Shown: positions 16,031 through 25,148 of the stretch, one piece after another
Numbering within the stretch: the stretch's first letter is position 1
Layout: the number at the start of each line of letters is the position of its first letter
Assembly (NCBI RefSeq): GCF_001418335.1
Contig: NZ_LIPP01000183.1
Location: 1 to 64,000 of the forward strand
From: Streptomyces aurantiacus
Lineage (GTDB): Bacteria; Actinomycetota; Actinomycetes; Streptomycetales; Streptomycetaceae
Reading direction: 5' to 3'
DNA: 64,000 nt
Position numbers and translations under genes: made by a program
The notes under the pieces: generated by a model
What the model was told of the DNA's origin: nothing
What the model saw: only the letters and a program-made list of their open reading frames with translations
The model's database searches: none

Positions 16031-17035
16031 TCAGAGCCATCCGCGGCGCGCGGCCTGCCAGGCCAGTTGCATACGGGTCGCCGCGCCGGCGAGCTCCATC
16101 ATGCGCTGGATGTGACGCTGCACCGTGCGGCGGCTCAGGCCCAGTTGGGTGGCCACCGCCTTGTCGGTGACCCCCGCCACCAGGAGCGCCAGCAGCCGCC
16201 GGTCGATCGCGGACAGCGGGTCGGGTCCGCCGACCCCGTCCGTCCCGGCGACCGCGCCCGAGTCGTCGACGCCCAACGGGACGGCGTCCTCCCAGTAGCG
16301 CTCGAACAGGGCGATGAGCGCGGCGAGCAGATTGCTGTCCCGTACGAGCGCGGCGGTGGGCTCGTCCGGACTGCCCTGGGGGCCGCCGGGCACCAGCGGG
16401 CAGACCGCGATGGCACGGTCCGCGACCGCCAGCCGCAGCGGCAGATGCGGAACGGCGCGGGCCACCTCTCCGGCGCGCACCCCCGCAACAACGTTGTCAA
16501 CGGCTCCCTCGTCGTCGAAGAAGGCCTTCTCGTACAGCACCCGGTAGCGCACGCCGCGCGTCAGCGCCTCGAACTCCGAGTCGTTGCTGCCCGACGGCAT
16601 CGCCACGTACTGGGCCTTGCAGAACCAGAGCATCTCGTCCTGGGCGCTCGCCTGGATCTGGCGCAGGTGCTGGCGCAGCGCCTCGGCGCCCGTGATGACC
16701 TCGATCAGTTCGCTGGCGTCCCGCCGGCGCATCGTGTCGCGGTGCACCTGCAGCAGACGGGCGGCCTCGGCCCGGGCGAGGTCGAGCGCGTCGGCGTTCC
16801 GCTTCAGCCGAGGCATCAGCGCCACGTCCGGGGGAGTGGCCCGGAAGTGCCGGGGCAGCACGTCGGTGTGGCTCGCCATGCCCTTGACGGCCAGCGCGTC
16901 GAGTACCCGCTCGGCCTCCGCCGGGCTCAGCCCGGTGCGTTCGGCGACGTCACGGGCCGAGGCCCGACCCGCTGTCACCAGGTGCCGGTAGACGGACTCC
17001 TCGGCCTCCGACACCCCTGCCGCCTCCAGCGCCAA
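16031..17035 (-). CDS. TrmB/LuxR hybrid transcriptional regulator
   Basis: A 334-residue DNA-binding protein. Residues 1-75 form a winged-helix of the TrmB type (EESVYRHLVTAGRASARDVA, then RTGLSPAEAERVLDAL). A middle ligand-sensing-like region follows. A LuxR-type HTH is at the C-terminus, around residues 270-325 (IDRRLLALLVAGVTDKAVAT, QLGLSRRTVQRHIQRMM). It lies downstream of the large subtilase gene on the same strand, with a strong hairpin between them, so it is probably transcribed on its own. This regulator type is often seen beside secreted proteases in Streptomyces. A role in controlling the protease is inferred. Confidence 0.8.
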   Translation of the reverse strand: MALEAAGVSEAEESVYRHLVTAGRASARDVAERTGLSPAEAERVLDALAVKGMASHTDVLPRHFRATPPDVALMPRLKRNADALDLARAEAARLLQVHRDTMRRRDASELIEVITGAEALRQHLRQIQASAQDEMLWFCKAQYVAMPSGSNDSEFEALTRGVRYRVLYEKAFFDDEGAVDNVVAGVRAGEVARAVPHLPLRLAVADRAIAVCPLVPGGPQGSPDEPTAALVRDSNLLAALIALFERYWEDAVPLGVDDSGAVAGTDGVGGPDPLSAIDRRLLALLVAGVTDKAVATQLGLSRRTVQRHIQRMMELAGAATRMQLAWQAARRGWL

Positions 17036-17101
17036 AGCGCCCCTCCCCGAGACCGACCGGCTTCAATGATCGAACACGGTACTGCACGGGTGTTTCGGGC
17101 A

Positions 17102-17141
17102 CGGAGGGTGAGTGGGCGATCCTCGGCCCACTCACCCTCCG
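17102..17141. terminator. Terminator hairpin after the subtilase gene
   Basis: A perfect 16-bp stem (17102-17117 with 17126-17141) has an 8-base loop. It lies 42 bases past the subtilase stop, before the regulator start at 17035. Confidence 0.8.
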
Positions 17142-17183
17142 CCGTACGCGGAGCGCCTGTCCGTGATGCCTGTCCGCGGAGGG

Positions 17184-20100
17184 CTATCCGTGGTGCAGGT
17201 AGGCCCGCCGCACGGTCTGCCGTACGGAGTTGCCCGCGGCGTCCCGTGCCGTGACCCTCAGCGTCACGTACGCGTCGCCACGTATCCGCGACGGCTTCTT
17301 GACGGCTGCCTCGAACGCGTTGTGCCCGCGGTTGTCCACCTCGGCCCGGCTCCAGCTCCCGCCGTCGTCGTACGAGGCCTCGACCTGGACGCTCACCCCG
17401 CGCGGTGCGGCCAGGGCGTCCTGGGCCCGGACCGACAGTGTGACGGAGTGGGTGCGCCCGGGGCCGACGGCGTTGTACGCGTCGACCGGTACGTCGTAGT
17501 CGAGCTGGAGCAGCGGCAGGGCCGTCGCCGCGGGGGTGCTGCCCGAGCGGAACGACCAGGACGTCTCGGTGCCCGTCCCGTACGCCCACTCCTGCGACAC
17601 GCGTGAGGTGCTGAGGTCGAGCCGGTAGTCGGCCGCACCGGACGGGACCTCGAAGTCCGTCCACGCGGTGCCGGCCTCCGCCGCCTTGCGGCCGTTGCGG
17701 TACAGCACGGCGGCGGCCGAGTCGCCCTCCGCCGCCTCCGCCGACTTCGCCGACTTCGCCCCGCCCGAGCCGCCGACACCGATGCCGCCGCCGCCCGCGA
17801 GCAGTCGTGAGCGGTGGCCTGCCCCCGAGTCGGTGAACTCCGGTATCCGCAGGTTCAGTACGTCACCCGTGCGCACGGACGGTGTGGTGGTGCCGCGCGG
17901 GATCGACGGCCGGACGACGGCCCCCTGCCAGGTGTCGCTCGTCCGCTCGCCGGCCTTGTACGTGCGCGGTGCGTCCGCCATGCCGACGAGCAGCGGCTGA
18001 TCCACGTCGAACGTGGTCCGGTGGTGCACGAGATGCTGCCACGTGGTGTCGCCGGAGCTCACGTACTCGGTCCGCTCGAAGCCCGTCGGCACATAGCGGG
18101 TGTACTGCAGCCACGCGGTGTCCTGGTACGGCCGCCGGCCGAAGCGCTGCTCGGCGGCCCACGGGGCGCCGCCGTTGTCGGCGTACCTGGCCCGTACGAC
18201 CGCGCTGTTGCGCTCGGACACCGTGTGCACGACCTTGTCCGGGATGCGCTGGGACGACACCTGCATGACGTCGTACAGGTACGGGCTGCGGGCCGTGCCG
18301 GTGAACTTCACCGCGGTGTGCCCCTTGCCGATCCGCTTCAGCAGCGCGGCTCCCGCGCTCGCGCCGATCCTGACGGTCGGTACGCCCCAGCGGTCGCCCT
18401 CGGCGTGCCAGCGGGTCCACGCGATGTCGTTGAAGTGGATCATCACGATGCCGCGCACACCGGCCGCCGCCGCCTGTGCGGCGACCTCCCGCCCGCTGCC
18501 GGCCTGTTCGAAGGTGAGGACCGCGAGCTTCCCGCGGGCCCTGCTGAAGTCGGGCTCGGCGCCGTCCCCCGCGGAGACCGCGGTCAGGCGGGTCCCCTTC
18601 TCGTCGAACAGGGGCGAGGCGGGCATGTAGTAGGGGTCCAGCGGGTCCTTGTCGCCCGACACCGTCATGTCGAGGAGCGGTGCGACGTACTGCCAGCGCG
18701 AGGCGAACTCGAAGGTGCCGTCGGTGACGGCGGAGGTGGGACTCACGTACAGACGCTTGCCGACGTCGAAGTACATCGTCCCCTGGGTCAGGCTGTGCCC
18801 GTCGATCTTCCGGTACGTCTGGTAGCTGAGGATGCCGCGCTGCTCGGCGGGCCGGGGCGTACGGATGTCGACCAGGGTGGTCCTGCGCGCGTCGAGGGTG
18901 ACGGACATGTCCTTGGTGACCTTCACCTCCGGCAGGACCACATGCCGCAGTTCCTGTCCGTCGGCGGCCGTGTCCAGGAACGATTCGTTCACCTGGTAGG
19001 TGCCCTCCTCGACTTCGGCGACGGCCGGGTCGGTACCGGTGTAGCCCACGAAGCCGTCGGCACCCCAGATGACCGGCAGCGCCCGGACCTGTTTGCCCGC
19101 GAGGTCAAGGGTCTTGACGGTGAGCCGGTGTACGGGCCCCTCCACGGCCAGGCTGACCGTGGTGTGCACGGTGACCTTGCCGTCCGCGGAGGCCGCGGTC
19201 ACGTACCCGTAGTAGTCGCCCTGCTGGGCCCGGGCCGGATCGACCGTCAGCGCGACCTCGGCGGTGGCGCCGGCCGGCACGCGTACCGAGCCGGAGCCGA
19301 GCCGTACCGCGCCTTCGGCCGGCGTGCGGCCTCCCGTCGTGGCCAGCCGGGCGGTGAGCGCCAGCGTGACGTCGGCGTCCGAGGTGTTCGTGTACCGCAG
19401 CGGCGTCGTACGCGGGTCGCCGCCGCCGGTCTCGAACGGACCCAGGGCGACGGTGCCCGTGGCGGTGACCGGGCCCAGGGCGGCCGCGGCCACGTCGACG
19501 AGGCCGCCGCCCTGCTCGGTGACCTCCTGGCCGGCTGCCGTACGGGCCGTGCTGACCAGCGCGTCCTTCAGCCGGTCCGCGTGCCAGTCGGGATGCCGCT
19601 GGGCGAGCAGCGCGGCGGCGCCCGCCACGTGCGGTGCCGCCATCGACGTACCCGAGGCCGCCACATGGTGTGCGTCGACCGGGTCGCCCATCGTCGTCCC
19701 GGCCGCGCGGGCCGCGACGATGCCGACGCCCGGCGCCGTCAGATCGGGCTTGACCGCGTCGTCGCCGGTGCGTGGACCGCGGCTGGAGAACGGGGCGAGG
19801 GTGCCGTCCCGGTCGACCGCGCCGACCGTGAGGGCGGCGTCCGCGGCGCCGGGGGAGCCGATGGTGCCGGTGCCCTGTTCGCCGTTGTTGCCCGCCGCGA
19901 CGACGAACAACGTGCCGGTGCGCTCGGTGAGTTCGTTCAGCGCGAGGCTCATCGGGTCCGTGCCGTCGCTCGGGCTGTCCGAGCCCAGGCTCATGTTGAC
20001 GACCTTGGCGCCCGAGTCCGCCGCCCACTCCATGCCGGCGATCACCTGGGACTCGCTGCCGAAGCCGTCGTCGCCGAGAACCTTGCCGACGAGCAGGTCG

Positions 20101-20999
20101 GCGGCGGGCGCCACGCCCTTGCCTCCCTTGCCGCCGCCGTCGGAGGCGGCTCCGCTGCCGCCGACGATGGACGCGACGTGGGTGCCGTGCCCGAAGACGT
20201 CCTCGGTCCCGGAGCTGCCGGAGAAGTCCTTGACCTCGGAGATCCGTCCGGCCAGATCCGGATGGGACCGGTCGGCGCCGGTGTCCAGGACGGCGACCTT
20301 CACGGACTCGCCCTGCTGGCCTGCCTGCCACACGGCGGGCGCGCCGATCTGCGGGACACTGCGGTCCAGCGAGGCGTTCACCCGGCCGTCGAGCCACACC
20401 CGGGGCGTGCCGGCGGCCCGCGCGGAGGTCACCGCGCCGTCGGCCGGCGCCAGTTCCTTCCAGAACCGGCCCAGGTCCTCCTCGGCGACCCGCACCGACC
20501 GCGCGCCGATGCTGTCGAGTCGACGGACCGGCGAACCGTCCTCGGCGAGGCCGGTCAGCCGCTGCACGGCGGACTTCGCCGCGCCGTCGGCGCCCGCGAC
20601 GATCAGCGGGAGCGCGTCGCTGTGCGCCTCGTCGTACCGCTGGTCGAGGAGCGCGCTCACGTCGAACAGCCCGCGGTCCAGGCGTCCCGCCGAGACCAGT
20701 TCCCCGGCGTCGGAGGGCAGGACCGTCAGACGCCCGTCCTGCTCGTAGGTCCTGAAGAGGATGTGCCGCCGCCCGGGGCCGGGCGTGACCGCGGCGGTCG
20801 GCCGCCCTTCGTCATCGGTGCCCACGGTCACCCGGTCGCCCGTGATCAGGCGCAGGGTGCCGAGATTCTTCGGTGCGGGGGCGTCCGCCGCCGCTGTCGC
20901 GGTGGGCCCCGTACCGGTGCGGGCGGCCACCGGCGCCGCGGCGCCGGCTGTCAGGGCGAGTCCTGTCGATATCGCCGCCACCAGGCGGATCCGTCTCAT
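17184..20999 (-). CDS. Large secreted subtilisin-like (S8) serine protease with PA domain
   Basis: A 1271-residue exported protease. The signal peptide is RRIRLVAAISTGLALTAGAA. A propeptide reaches about residue 200. The catalytic domain has Asp239 (VAVLDTGADRSHPDL), His271 (GHGTHVASI) and Ser452 (SGTSMAAPHVAG), with the oxyanion Asn in VVAAGNNGEQ. Further on come beta-sandwich regions, a protease-associated-type insert near residues 840-900 (AQAAAAGVRGIVMIHFNDIA) and C-terminal Ig-like segments ending in VRQTVRRAYLHHG. I chose ATG 20999 because GGAAGG precedes it by ten bases and it begins a clean signal peptide; starts at 21038 or 21062 would add a non-signal leader. It is a single gene with its own terminator. 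Confidence 0.92.
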   Translation of the reverse strand: MRRIRLVAAISTGLALTAGAAAPVAARTGTGPTATAAADAPAPKNLGTLRLITGDRVTVGTDDEGRPTAAVTPGPGRRHILFRTYEQDGRLTVLPSDAGELVSAGRLDRGLFDVSALLDQRYDEAHSDALPLIVAGADGAAKSAVQRLTGLAEDGSPVRRLDSIGARSVRVAEEDLGRFWKELAPADGAVTSARAAGTPRVWLDGRVNASLDRSVPQIGAPAVWQAGQQGESVKVAVLDTGADRSHPDLAGRISEVKDFSGSSGTEDVFGHGTHVASIVGGSGAASDGGGKGGKGVAPAADLLVGKVLGDDGFGSESQVIAGMEWAADSGAKVVNMSLGSDSPSDGTDPMSLALNELTERTGTLFVVAAGNNGEQGTGTIGSPGAADAALTVGAVDRDGTLAPFSSRGPRTGDDAVKPDLTAPGVGIVAARAAGTTMGDPVDAHHVAASGTSMAAPHVAGAAALLAQRHPDWHADRLKDALVSTARTAAGQEVTEQGGGLVDVAAAALGPVTATGTVALGPFETGGGDPRTTPLRYTNTSDADVTLALTARLATTGGRTPAEGAVRLGSGSVRVPAGATAEVALTVDPARAQQGDYYGYVTAASADGKVTVHTTVSLAVEGPVHRLTVKTLDLAGKQVRALPVIWGADGFVGYTGTDPAVAEVEEGTYQVNESFLDTAADGQELRHVVLPEVKVTKDMSVTLDARRTTLVDIRTPRPAEQRGILSYQTYRKIDGHSLTQGTMYFDVGKRLYVSPTSAVTDGTFEFASRWQYVAPLLDMTVSGDKDPLDPYYMPASPLFDEKGTRLTAVSAGDGAEPDFSRARGKLAVLTFEQAGSGREVAAQAAAAGVRGIVMIHFNDIAWTRWHAEGDRWGVPTVRIGASAGAALLKRIGKGHTAVKFTGTARSPYLYDVMQVSSQRIPDKVVHTVSERNSAVVRARYADNGGAPWAAEQRFGRRPYQDTAWLQYTRYVPTGFERTEYVSSGDTTWQHLVHHRTTFDVDQPLLVGMADAPRTYKAGERTSDTWQGAVVRPSIPRGTTTPSVRTGDVLNLRIPEFTDSGAGHRSRLLAGGGGIGVGGSGGAKSAKSAEAAEGDSAAAVLYRNGRKAAEAGTAWTDFEVPSGAADYRLDLSTSRVSQEWAYGTGTETSWSFRSGSTPAATALPLLQLDYDVPVDAYNAVGPGRTHSVTLSVRAQDALAAPRGVSVQVEASYDDGGSWSRAEVDNRGHNAFEAAVKKPSRIRGDAYVTLRVTARDAAGNSVRQTVRRAYLHHG

Positions 21000-21139
21000 C
21001 AGTGCCGTGCCTTCCGTCGTACGCACGAAGAAGTTCATGCGCTGGACAGAATCCGGTGGCACTCGATGTCATGTCACTCGATTCCGGTGGCACAGGTGGG
21101 ACATGTCGCAACCGCGACACGAGGGCGACCCTCCGCTTC

Positions 21140-22090
21140 TCACCAGTGCCCCGGTTCGCTTCCCACGATCGGGGCCGACGGTTCGCCGTCCACGCCGACC
21201 GGGACGTCGCCCGCGAGCATCACCCGGTGCATGATCCGCGGGTGGTCGAGCTGGGCCGTGTCGCCGGGAGCCAGGTGGATGGTGGCCCTGTTGTCCCAGA
21301 AGGCCACACTCCCCGGCTCCCAGCGGAACCGCACCGTGTACTCGGGCCGGGTCGCCTGGCCCAGCAGCATCTCAAGGAGCGGCGCGCTCTCCGTGCGGGA
21401 GAGCCCCACGATCTGCTCGACGTAGTAGCCGTTGACGAACAGCAGCCGCTCACCCGTCTCGGGGTGCACCCGCACCAGCGGATGCTCGGAGGCGATCTGC
21501 CGGTCCAGCAGACGGCGTACGTACGCGTCCTCGCCGGGCCGTGCCTGGTAGCCGACCCCCAGCCGGTGCTCGGCGCGCAGCCCGTCGACGAAGTCCCGCA
21601 GGGGTGCCGAGAGTCCCGCGTAGGCCGCCGCCAGGTTCGACCAGGTGGTGTCGCCGCCGTACGGGGGCACGGTCTCGGCACGCAGGACCGTCGCGGCCGG
21701 TGGGTCGACGCGGGCGCCGTGGTCGCAGTGCCAGCCGCGCAGCAGCGAGTGGCGGCGTCTGCGCAGCCACTCGTCGTGGTCCATGCCGTACCGCCCGCCG
21801 AGTTCCAGCCGGTCGGCCGTCGTCTCGATCTCCGGGACGTCGGCGGGTGACGCGGTGCCGCGTCCGCGCAGGCGGACCGGTTCGCCGAACCGCCGTGCGA
21901 ACGCGACGTGCGAGGCGTGGTCCAGGCGCTGCTCGCGGAAGAACACCACCTTCCAGCGCAGCACCGCCGCCCGGATCTCGGCGACCACCGGGTCGGGCAG
22001 GTCCCCGGCCAGGTCGACGCCCGTGATCTCGGCGCCGATGTGACCGGCGGCCGGCCTGACCTCGATCGATGTGCCTCTGCCCGTCGTCAT
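21140..22090 (-). CDS. TauD/TfdA-family 2-oxoglutarate/Fe(II) dioxygenase
   Basis: A 316-residue non-heme iron dioxygenase. The facial triad is visible as His121-x-Asp123 (GWHCDHG) and His288 (RIMHRVML), followed by the Arg of the 2-oxoglutarate site. GAEITGVDLAGDL near the N-terminus and WDNRATIHLAPGD are standard family segments. Members hydroxylate taurine, sulfonates, herbicides or amino-acid-like metabolites; the substrate here is unknown. ATG 22090 has GGAG five bases upstream. The next gene upstream (AhpD-like) is on the same strand with 102 bases between them, so they may be co-transcribed. Confidence 0.88.
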   Translation of the reverse strand: MTTGRGTSIEVRPAAGHIGAEITGVDLAGDLPDPVVAEIRAAVLRWKVVFFREQRLDHASHVAFARRFGEPVRLRGRGTASPADVPEIETTADRLELGGRYGMDHDEWLRRRRHSLLRGWHCDHGARVDPPAATVLRAETVPPYGGDTTWSNLAAAYAGLSAPLRDFVDGLRAEHRLGVGYQARPGEDAYVRRLLDRQIASEHPLVRVHPETGERLLFVNGYYVEQIVGLSRTESAPLLEMLLGQATRPEYTVRFRWEPGSVAFWDNRATIHLAPGDTAQLDHPRIMHRVMLAGDVPVGVDGEPSAPIVGSEPGHW

Positions 22091-22192
22091 GCCTGCTCCG
22101 TCGGTCGTGCGCGGCGACTCGTCGGAGCAAGCATGACCCCCGCGTCCGGAGTGCGACAGTGGGCCTCGGGGCGGGGGCTTTCGGCCTGCCGG

Positions 22193-22666
22193 TTATCCGA
22201 GCCGGCCGACCCGGTAGTCCCCGGCGGGCTGCCGGACGATGACGTTCGCCCGGTTGAAGGCGTTGATGAGGGAGATCAGGAACACCAGGGCGGCCAACTG
22301 GTCCTCGTCGTAGTGCTTGGCGGCGTCCGCCCATGCCTCGTCGGTGACCCCGCCGGCCGCGTCGGCGATGCGGGTGCCCTGCTCCGCCAGTTCCAGCGCG
22401 GCACGCTCGGCCTCGGTGAAGACCTTGGCCTCCCGCCAGGCCGCGACGAGGTTGAGCCGGGTCTGGGTCTCCCCGGCGGCGGTGGCCTCCTTGGTGTGCA
22501 TGTCGGTGCAGGCTCCGCAGCCGTTGATCTGGCTCGCGCGGATCTTCACCAGCTCCTGGGTCGCGGCCGGCAGCGCCGAGTCCGCGACGACCTTGTTCGC
22601 CGAGACGAGATGCTTGACGAACGTCGCCGTGGCCGGGTTGCCCATGAGGTTCAGACGCGCTTCCAT
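22193..22666 (-). CDS. AhpD/carboxymuconolactone decarboxylase-family protein
   Basis: A 157-residue all-helical protein with the peroxidatic motif C50-G-A-C53 followed by His57 (NGCGACTDMH), as in alkylhydroperoxidase D-like proteins. EARLNLMGNPATATFVKHLV is typical of the subfamily near the N-terminus. It probably reduces peroxides or acts as a thiol-based redox protein. A strong AGAGGAG precedes the ATG. It lies upstream of the TauD-type gene on the same strand. Confidence 0.88.
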   Translation of the reverse strand: MEARLNLMGNPATATFVKHLVSANKVVADSALPAATQELVKIRASQINGCGACTDMHTKEATAAGETQTRLNLVAAWREAKVFTEAERAALELAEQGTRIADAAGGVTDEAWADAAKHYDEDQLAALVFLISLINAFNRANVIVRQPAGDYRVGRLG

Positions 22667-22757
22667 GGTGTGCTCCTCTGCCGTTGTAAGGGCTTACACA
22701 TCCAGGACGGAAACGGCTCGCGCGGTGTGACATGACCGCGTGTGACGTGCGTCTCCC

Positions 22758-23303
22758 TCATCCCGCGGGGGAGGGCTGCCGATCGGAGGACAGCAGGCCG
22801 AACAGCAGGTCGTCCGTCCACTCGCCCTTGATCCAGGTGGCCTGCCGGAGAAGACCCTCCTGGACGAATCCGAGCCGCAGCAGCAGCCGCGCCGAGCGGG
22901 TGTTGCGCGCGTCGCACTCGGCGGAGACCCGGTGCACCCCGCGGCGCCCGAACAGGTCGTCGAGCACCACTCCCACCGCTTCCGCGGCATAGCCGTGCCC
23001 CTGCCGGTCGCCGGCCAGCGTGAAGCCGATTTCGGCCTGCGTCAGGTTCTCGTGCAGACAGACCCCGACGTCCCCCACCAGACAACGGCCGGCCTTCAGC
23101 TCGATGGCGTACTGGAACCATCCCGGGTCCTCCGCGGACCCTTCGGCGAAAGCCCGCACCGTCCGCGCGGCCGTGTCGGCGGACACGGGCGCGGTCCAGC
23201 TCTGGTAGCGGGCCACCGAGGGATCGGAGCGGTACGAGGCCAGCGGCGCCGCGTCCTCGGTACGGAAGCGGCGCAGGACGAGTCTCGGCGTTTCCAGCAG
23301 CAT
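22758..23303 (-). CDS. GNAT-family N-acetyltransferase (RimJ/RimL type)
   Basis: A 181-residue acetyltransferase. It starts MLLETPRLVLRRFRTEDAAP, typical of RimJ/L-like GNATs, and has the acetyl-CoA loop DRQGHGYAAEAVGVV near residue 110 and ARNTRSARLLLRLGF in motif B. Substrate is unknown; such enzymes modify protein N-termini, small amines or antibiotics. The ribosome site is weak. Neighbours on both sides are on the same strand but there is no sign of coupling. Confidence 0.85.
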   Translation of the reverse strand: MLLETPRLVLRRFRTEDAAPLASYRSDPSVARYQSWTAPVSADTAARTVRAFAEGSAEDPGWFQYAIELKAGRCLVGDVGVCLHENLTQAEIGFTLAGDRQGHGYAAEAVGVVLDDLFGRRGVHRVSAECDARNTRSARLLLRLGFVQEGLLRQATWIKGEWTDDLLFGLLSSDRQPSPAG

Positions 23304-23365
23304 GGTCCGATCGTCCCACGGCCGCGGTGGGGTGGCTCAGGACGCGTACGAGGCGGCGTGCCGGC

Positions 23366-23869
23366 TCAGCGGGTGACGTTCGCGGTGAGCAGGCGGAGCA
23401 ACTGCTTGGCGGTGGCGTCCTGTTCGGGGGTCAGGCCCATCGCCTCGCCCATGGCGAGGGGGACCGTCTCCGCCCGGTCCCGGAGCCGCACTCCGGCGTC
23501 GGTGAGCCGCAGGGCGACGGAACGCTCGTCCTCCGCCCTGCGCTCACGCCGCAGCAGGCCGTTCGCCTCAAGGCGCTTGAGGAGCGGCGAGAGGGTGCTG
23601 GACTCCAGCTGGAGGGCGGTGCCCAGGTCCCGTACGGAGATCGAGTCCTGCTCCCACAGCGCGAGCATGACCAGGTACTGGGGGTAGGTCAGGTCCAGCG
23701 CGTCCAGCAGGGGGCGGTAGCGGGCGGTGACGGCCCGGGAGGCCGCGTAGAGGGCGAAGCAGAGCTGGTCCTCCAGCAGGAGTGAGCCGTGCTGCGTCGG
23801 CGGGGGTGAACCCTCTCGCGCCGGCAGGGCTGCATCCTCCTGTGCCGGTCCGGCTCCGGGAGTGCTCAC
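23366..23869 (-). CDS. ohrR: OhrR-type one-Cys MarR-family peroxide sensor
   Basis: A 167-residue MarR-family repressor. LLEDQLCFALYAASRAV matches the OhrR signature, in which the single reactive Cys (Cys37 here, the only Cys in the protein) is oxidised by organic hydroperoxides. YPQYLVMLALWEQDSISVRD and SSTLSPLLKRLEANGLLRRE form the winged helix. GTG 23869 is chosen because GGAGG lies six bases upstream; the frame upstream to 23941 is non-coding. It is divergent from the HSL-type hydrolase at 24099 rather than from an ohr peroxidase gene. A palindrome at 23995-24012 is a likely operator for both. Confidence 0.85.
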   Translation of the reverse strand: MSTPGAGPAQEDAALPAREGSPPPTQHGSLLLEDQLCFALYAASRAVTARYRPLLDALDLTYPQYLVMLALWEQDSISVRDLGTALQLESSTLSPLLKRLEANGLLRRERRAEDERSVALRLTDAGVRLRDRAETVPLAMGEAMGLTPEQDATAKQLLRLLTANVTR

Positions 23870-23994
23870 GGCGTACCTCCTTGTGTCCGCGCTCCGAGTC
23901 CGGGCGGCCACGTCTTCTGGTCCGTGACGTGGTCGCTCCATGCTCAGTGATCTTCATCTTAGCGTCGCGTCCCCTCGATCATATCGTGCCCTAA

Positions 23995-24012
23995 TAAGTT
24001 GCGCACGACTTA
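23995..24012. promoter_or_regulatory. Putative OhrR operator
   Basis: TAAGTTGCGCACGACTTA has perfect TAAGT/ACTTA arms around a TGCGCA core. It lies in the 229-base divergent region, 126 bases from the regulator start and 87 bases from the hydrolase start, in a locally AT-richer segment. Confidence 0.5.
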
Positions 24013-24098
24013 ATCGCGAGCTACTGTCATGGCTGTGCCGCCGCTCCCGGCGAGGCCCGCGAGGAGCCTGCCACGGCACCAGATCCGAGGAGATCGCC

Positions 24099-25067
24099 AT
24101 GACCGACACGACCGGCACCCGTCCCGTCCTGGAGCCCGCCGCCGCGGCCTTCGCCGAGGCGACCGCCAACCCGCCCTACCTCTTCGACCTCGCCCCCGCC
24201 GAAGGCCGCAAGGCCGTCGACGAGGTGCAGTCGGGCGAGGTCACCAAGCCGGACGTCGACGAGGAGTGGATCACCGTCCCCGGCGGGCCCACCGGAGAGG
24301 TCCGCACGCGGATCGTCCGCCCCGCCGGAGCGACCGGCACCCTTCCGGTGCTCCTCTACATCCACGGCGCGGGCTGGGTCTTCGGCAACGCCCACACCCA
24401 CGACCGCCTGGTGCGCGAACTGGCCGTCGGCACGGGCGCCGCGGTCGTCTTCCCCGAGTACGACCTCTCGCCCGAGGCGCGCTACCCCGTGGCCATCGAG
24501 CAGAACTACACCGTCGCCCAGTGGGTCGTGACCGCGGGCGCCGACCACGGCCTCGACGCCTCCCGCGTCGCGGTGGCGGGCGACTCCGTCGGCGGCAACA
24601 TGGCCGCGGCCCTGACCCTCATGGCCAAGGAGCGCGGCGACGTCACACTCGTCCAGCAGGTCCTCTTCTACCCGGTCACCGACGCCTCCTTCGACACCGG
24701 CTCCTACCACCAGTTCGCCGAGGGGTACTTCCTGCGCCGCGACGGCATGCAGTGGTTCTGGGACCAGTACACGACCGACGAGAAGCAGCGCGCCGAGATC
24801 ACCGCGTCCCCGCTGCGCGCCACCACCGAGCAGCTCACCGGTCTGCCGGCGGCCCTCGTCATCACCGGCGAGGCCGACGTCCTGCGCGACGAGGGCGAGG
24901 CCTACGCCAACAAGCTGCGCGAGGCCGGCGTCCCGGTCACCGCGGTCCGCTACCAGGGCATCATCCACGACTTCGTGATGCTCAACGCCCTGTCCGACAC
25001 CCACGCGGCCCGTGCCGCCATCAGCCAGGCGATCACCGTGCTGAGGAGCGCCCTCGCCACCGGCTGA
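24099..25067 (+). CDS. HSL-family alpha/beta hydrolase (lipase/esterase)
   Basis: A 322-residue cytoplasmic esterase of the hormone-sensitive-lipase family. The oxyanion motif is HGAGW (residues 89-93, a variant of HGGGW). The nucleophile elbow is GDSVGG with Ser163. ITGEADVLRDEGEAYANKL carries the Asp and GIIHDFVMLNAL the His. GAGGAG precedes the ATG at 24099. It is divergent from the OhrR-type gene and probably under its control. Substrates are likely short acyl esters; a link to lipid peroxide damage is inferred from the regulator. Confidence 0.87.
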   Translation: MTDTTGTRPVLEPAAAAFAEATANPPYLFDLAPAEGRKAVDEVQSGEVTKPDVDEEWITVPGGPTGEVRTRIVRPAGATGTLPVLLYIHGAGWVFGNAHTHDRLVRELAVGTGAAVVFPEYDLSPEARYPVAIEQNYTVAQWVVTAGADHGLDASRVAVAGDSVGGNMAAALTLMAKERGDVTLVQQVLFYPVTDASFDTGSYHQFAEGYFLRRDGMQWFWDQYTTDEKQRAEITASPLRATTEQLTGLPAALVITGEADVLRDEGEAYANKLREAGVPVTAVRYQGIIHDFVMLNALSDTHAARAAISQAITVLRSALATG

Positions 25068-25105
25068 CCCCGGCCGACCGTCCGGTCGCCCGGCTTCCGG
25101 GCGCG

Positions 25106-25144
25106 CCCGGGCCGCCTCCAGAGGGACAGTGGGGGCGGCCCGGG
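25106..25144. terminator. Terminator hairpin between convergent genes
   Basis: An 11-bp GC stem (25106-25116 with 25134-25144) and a 17-base loop lie between the convergent stops at 25067 and 25149. Confidence 0.6.
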
Positions 25145-25148
25145 GCTC

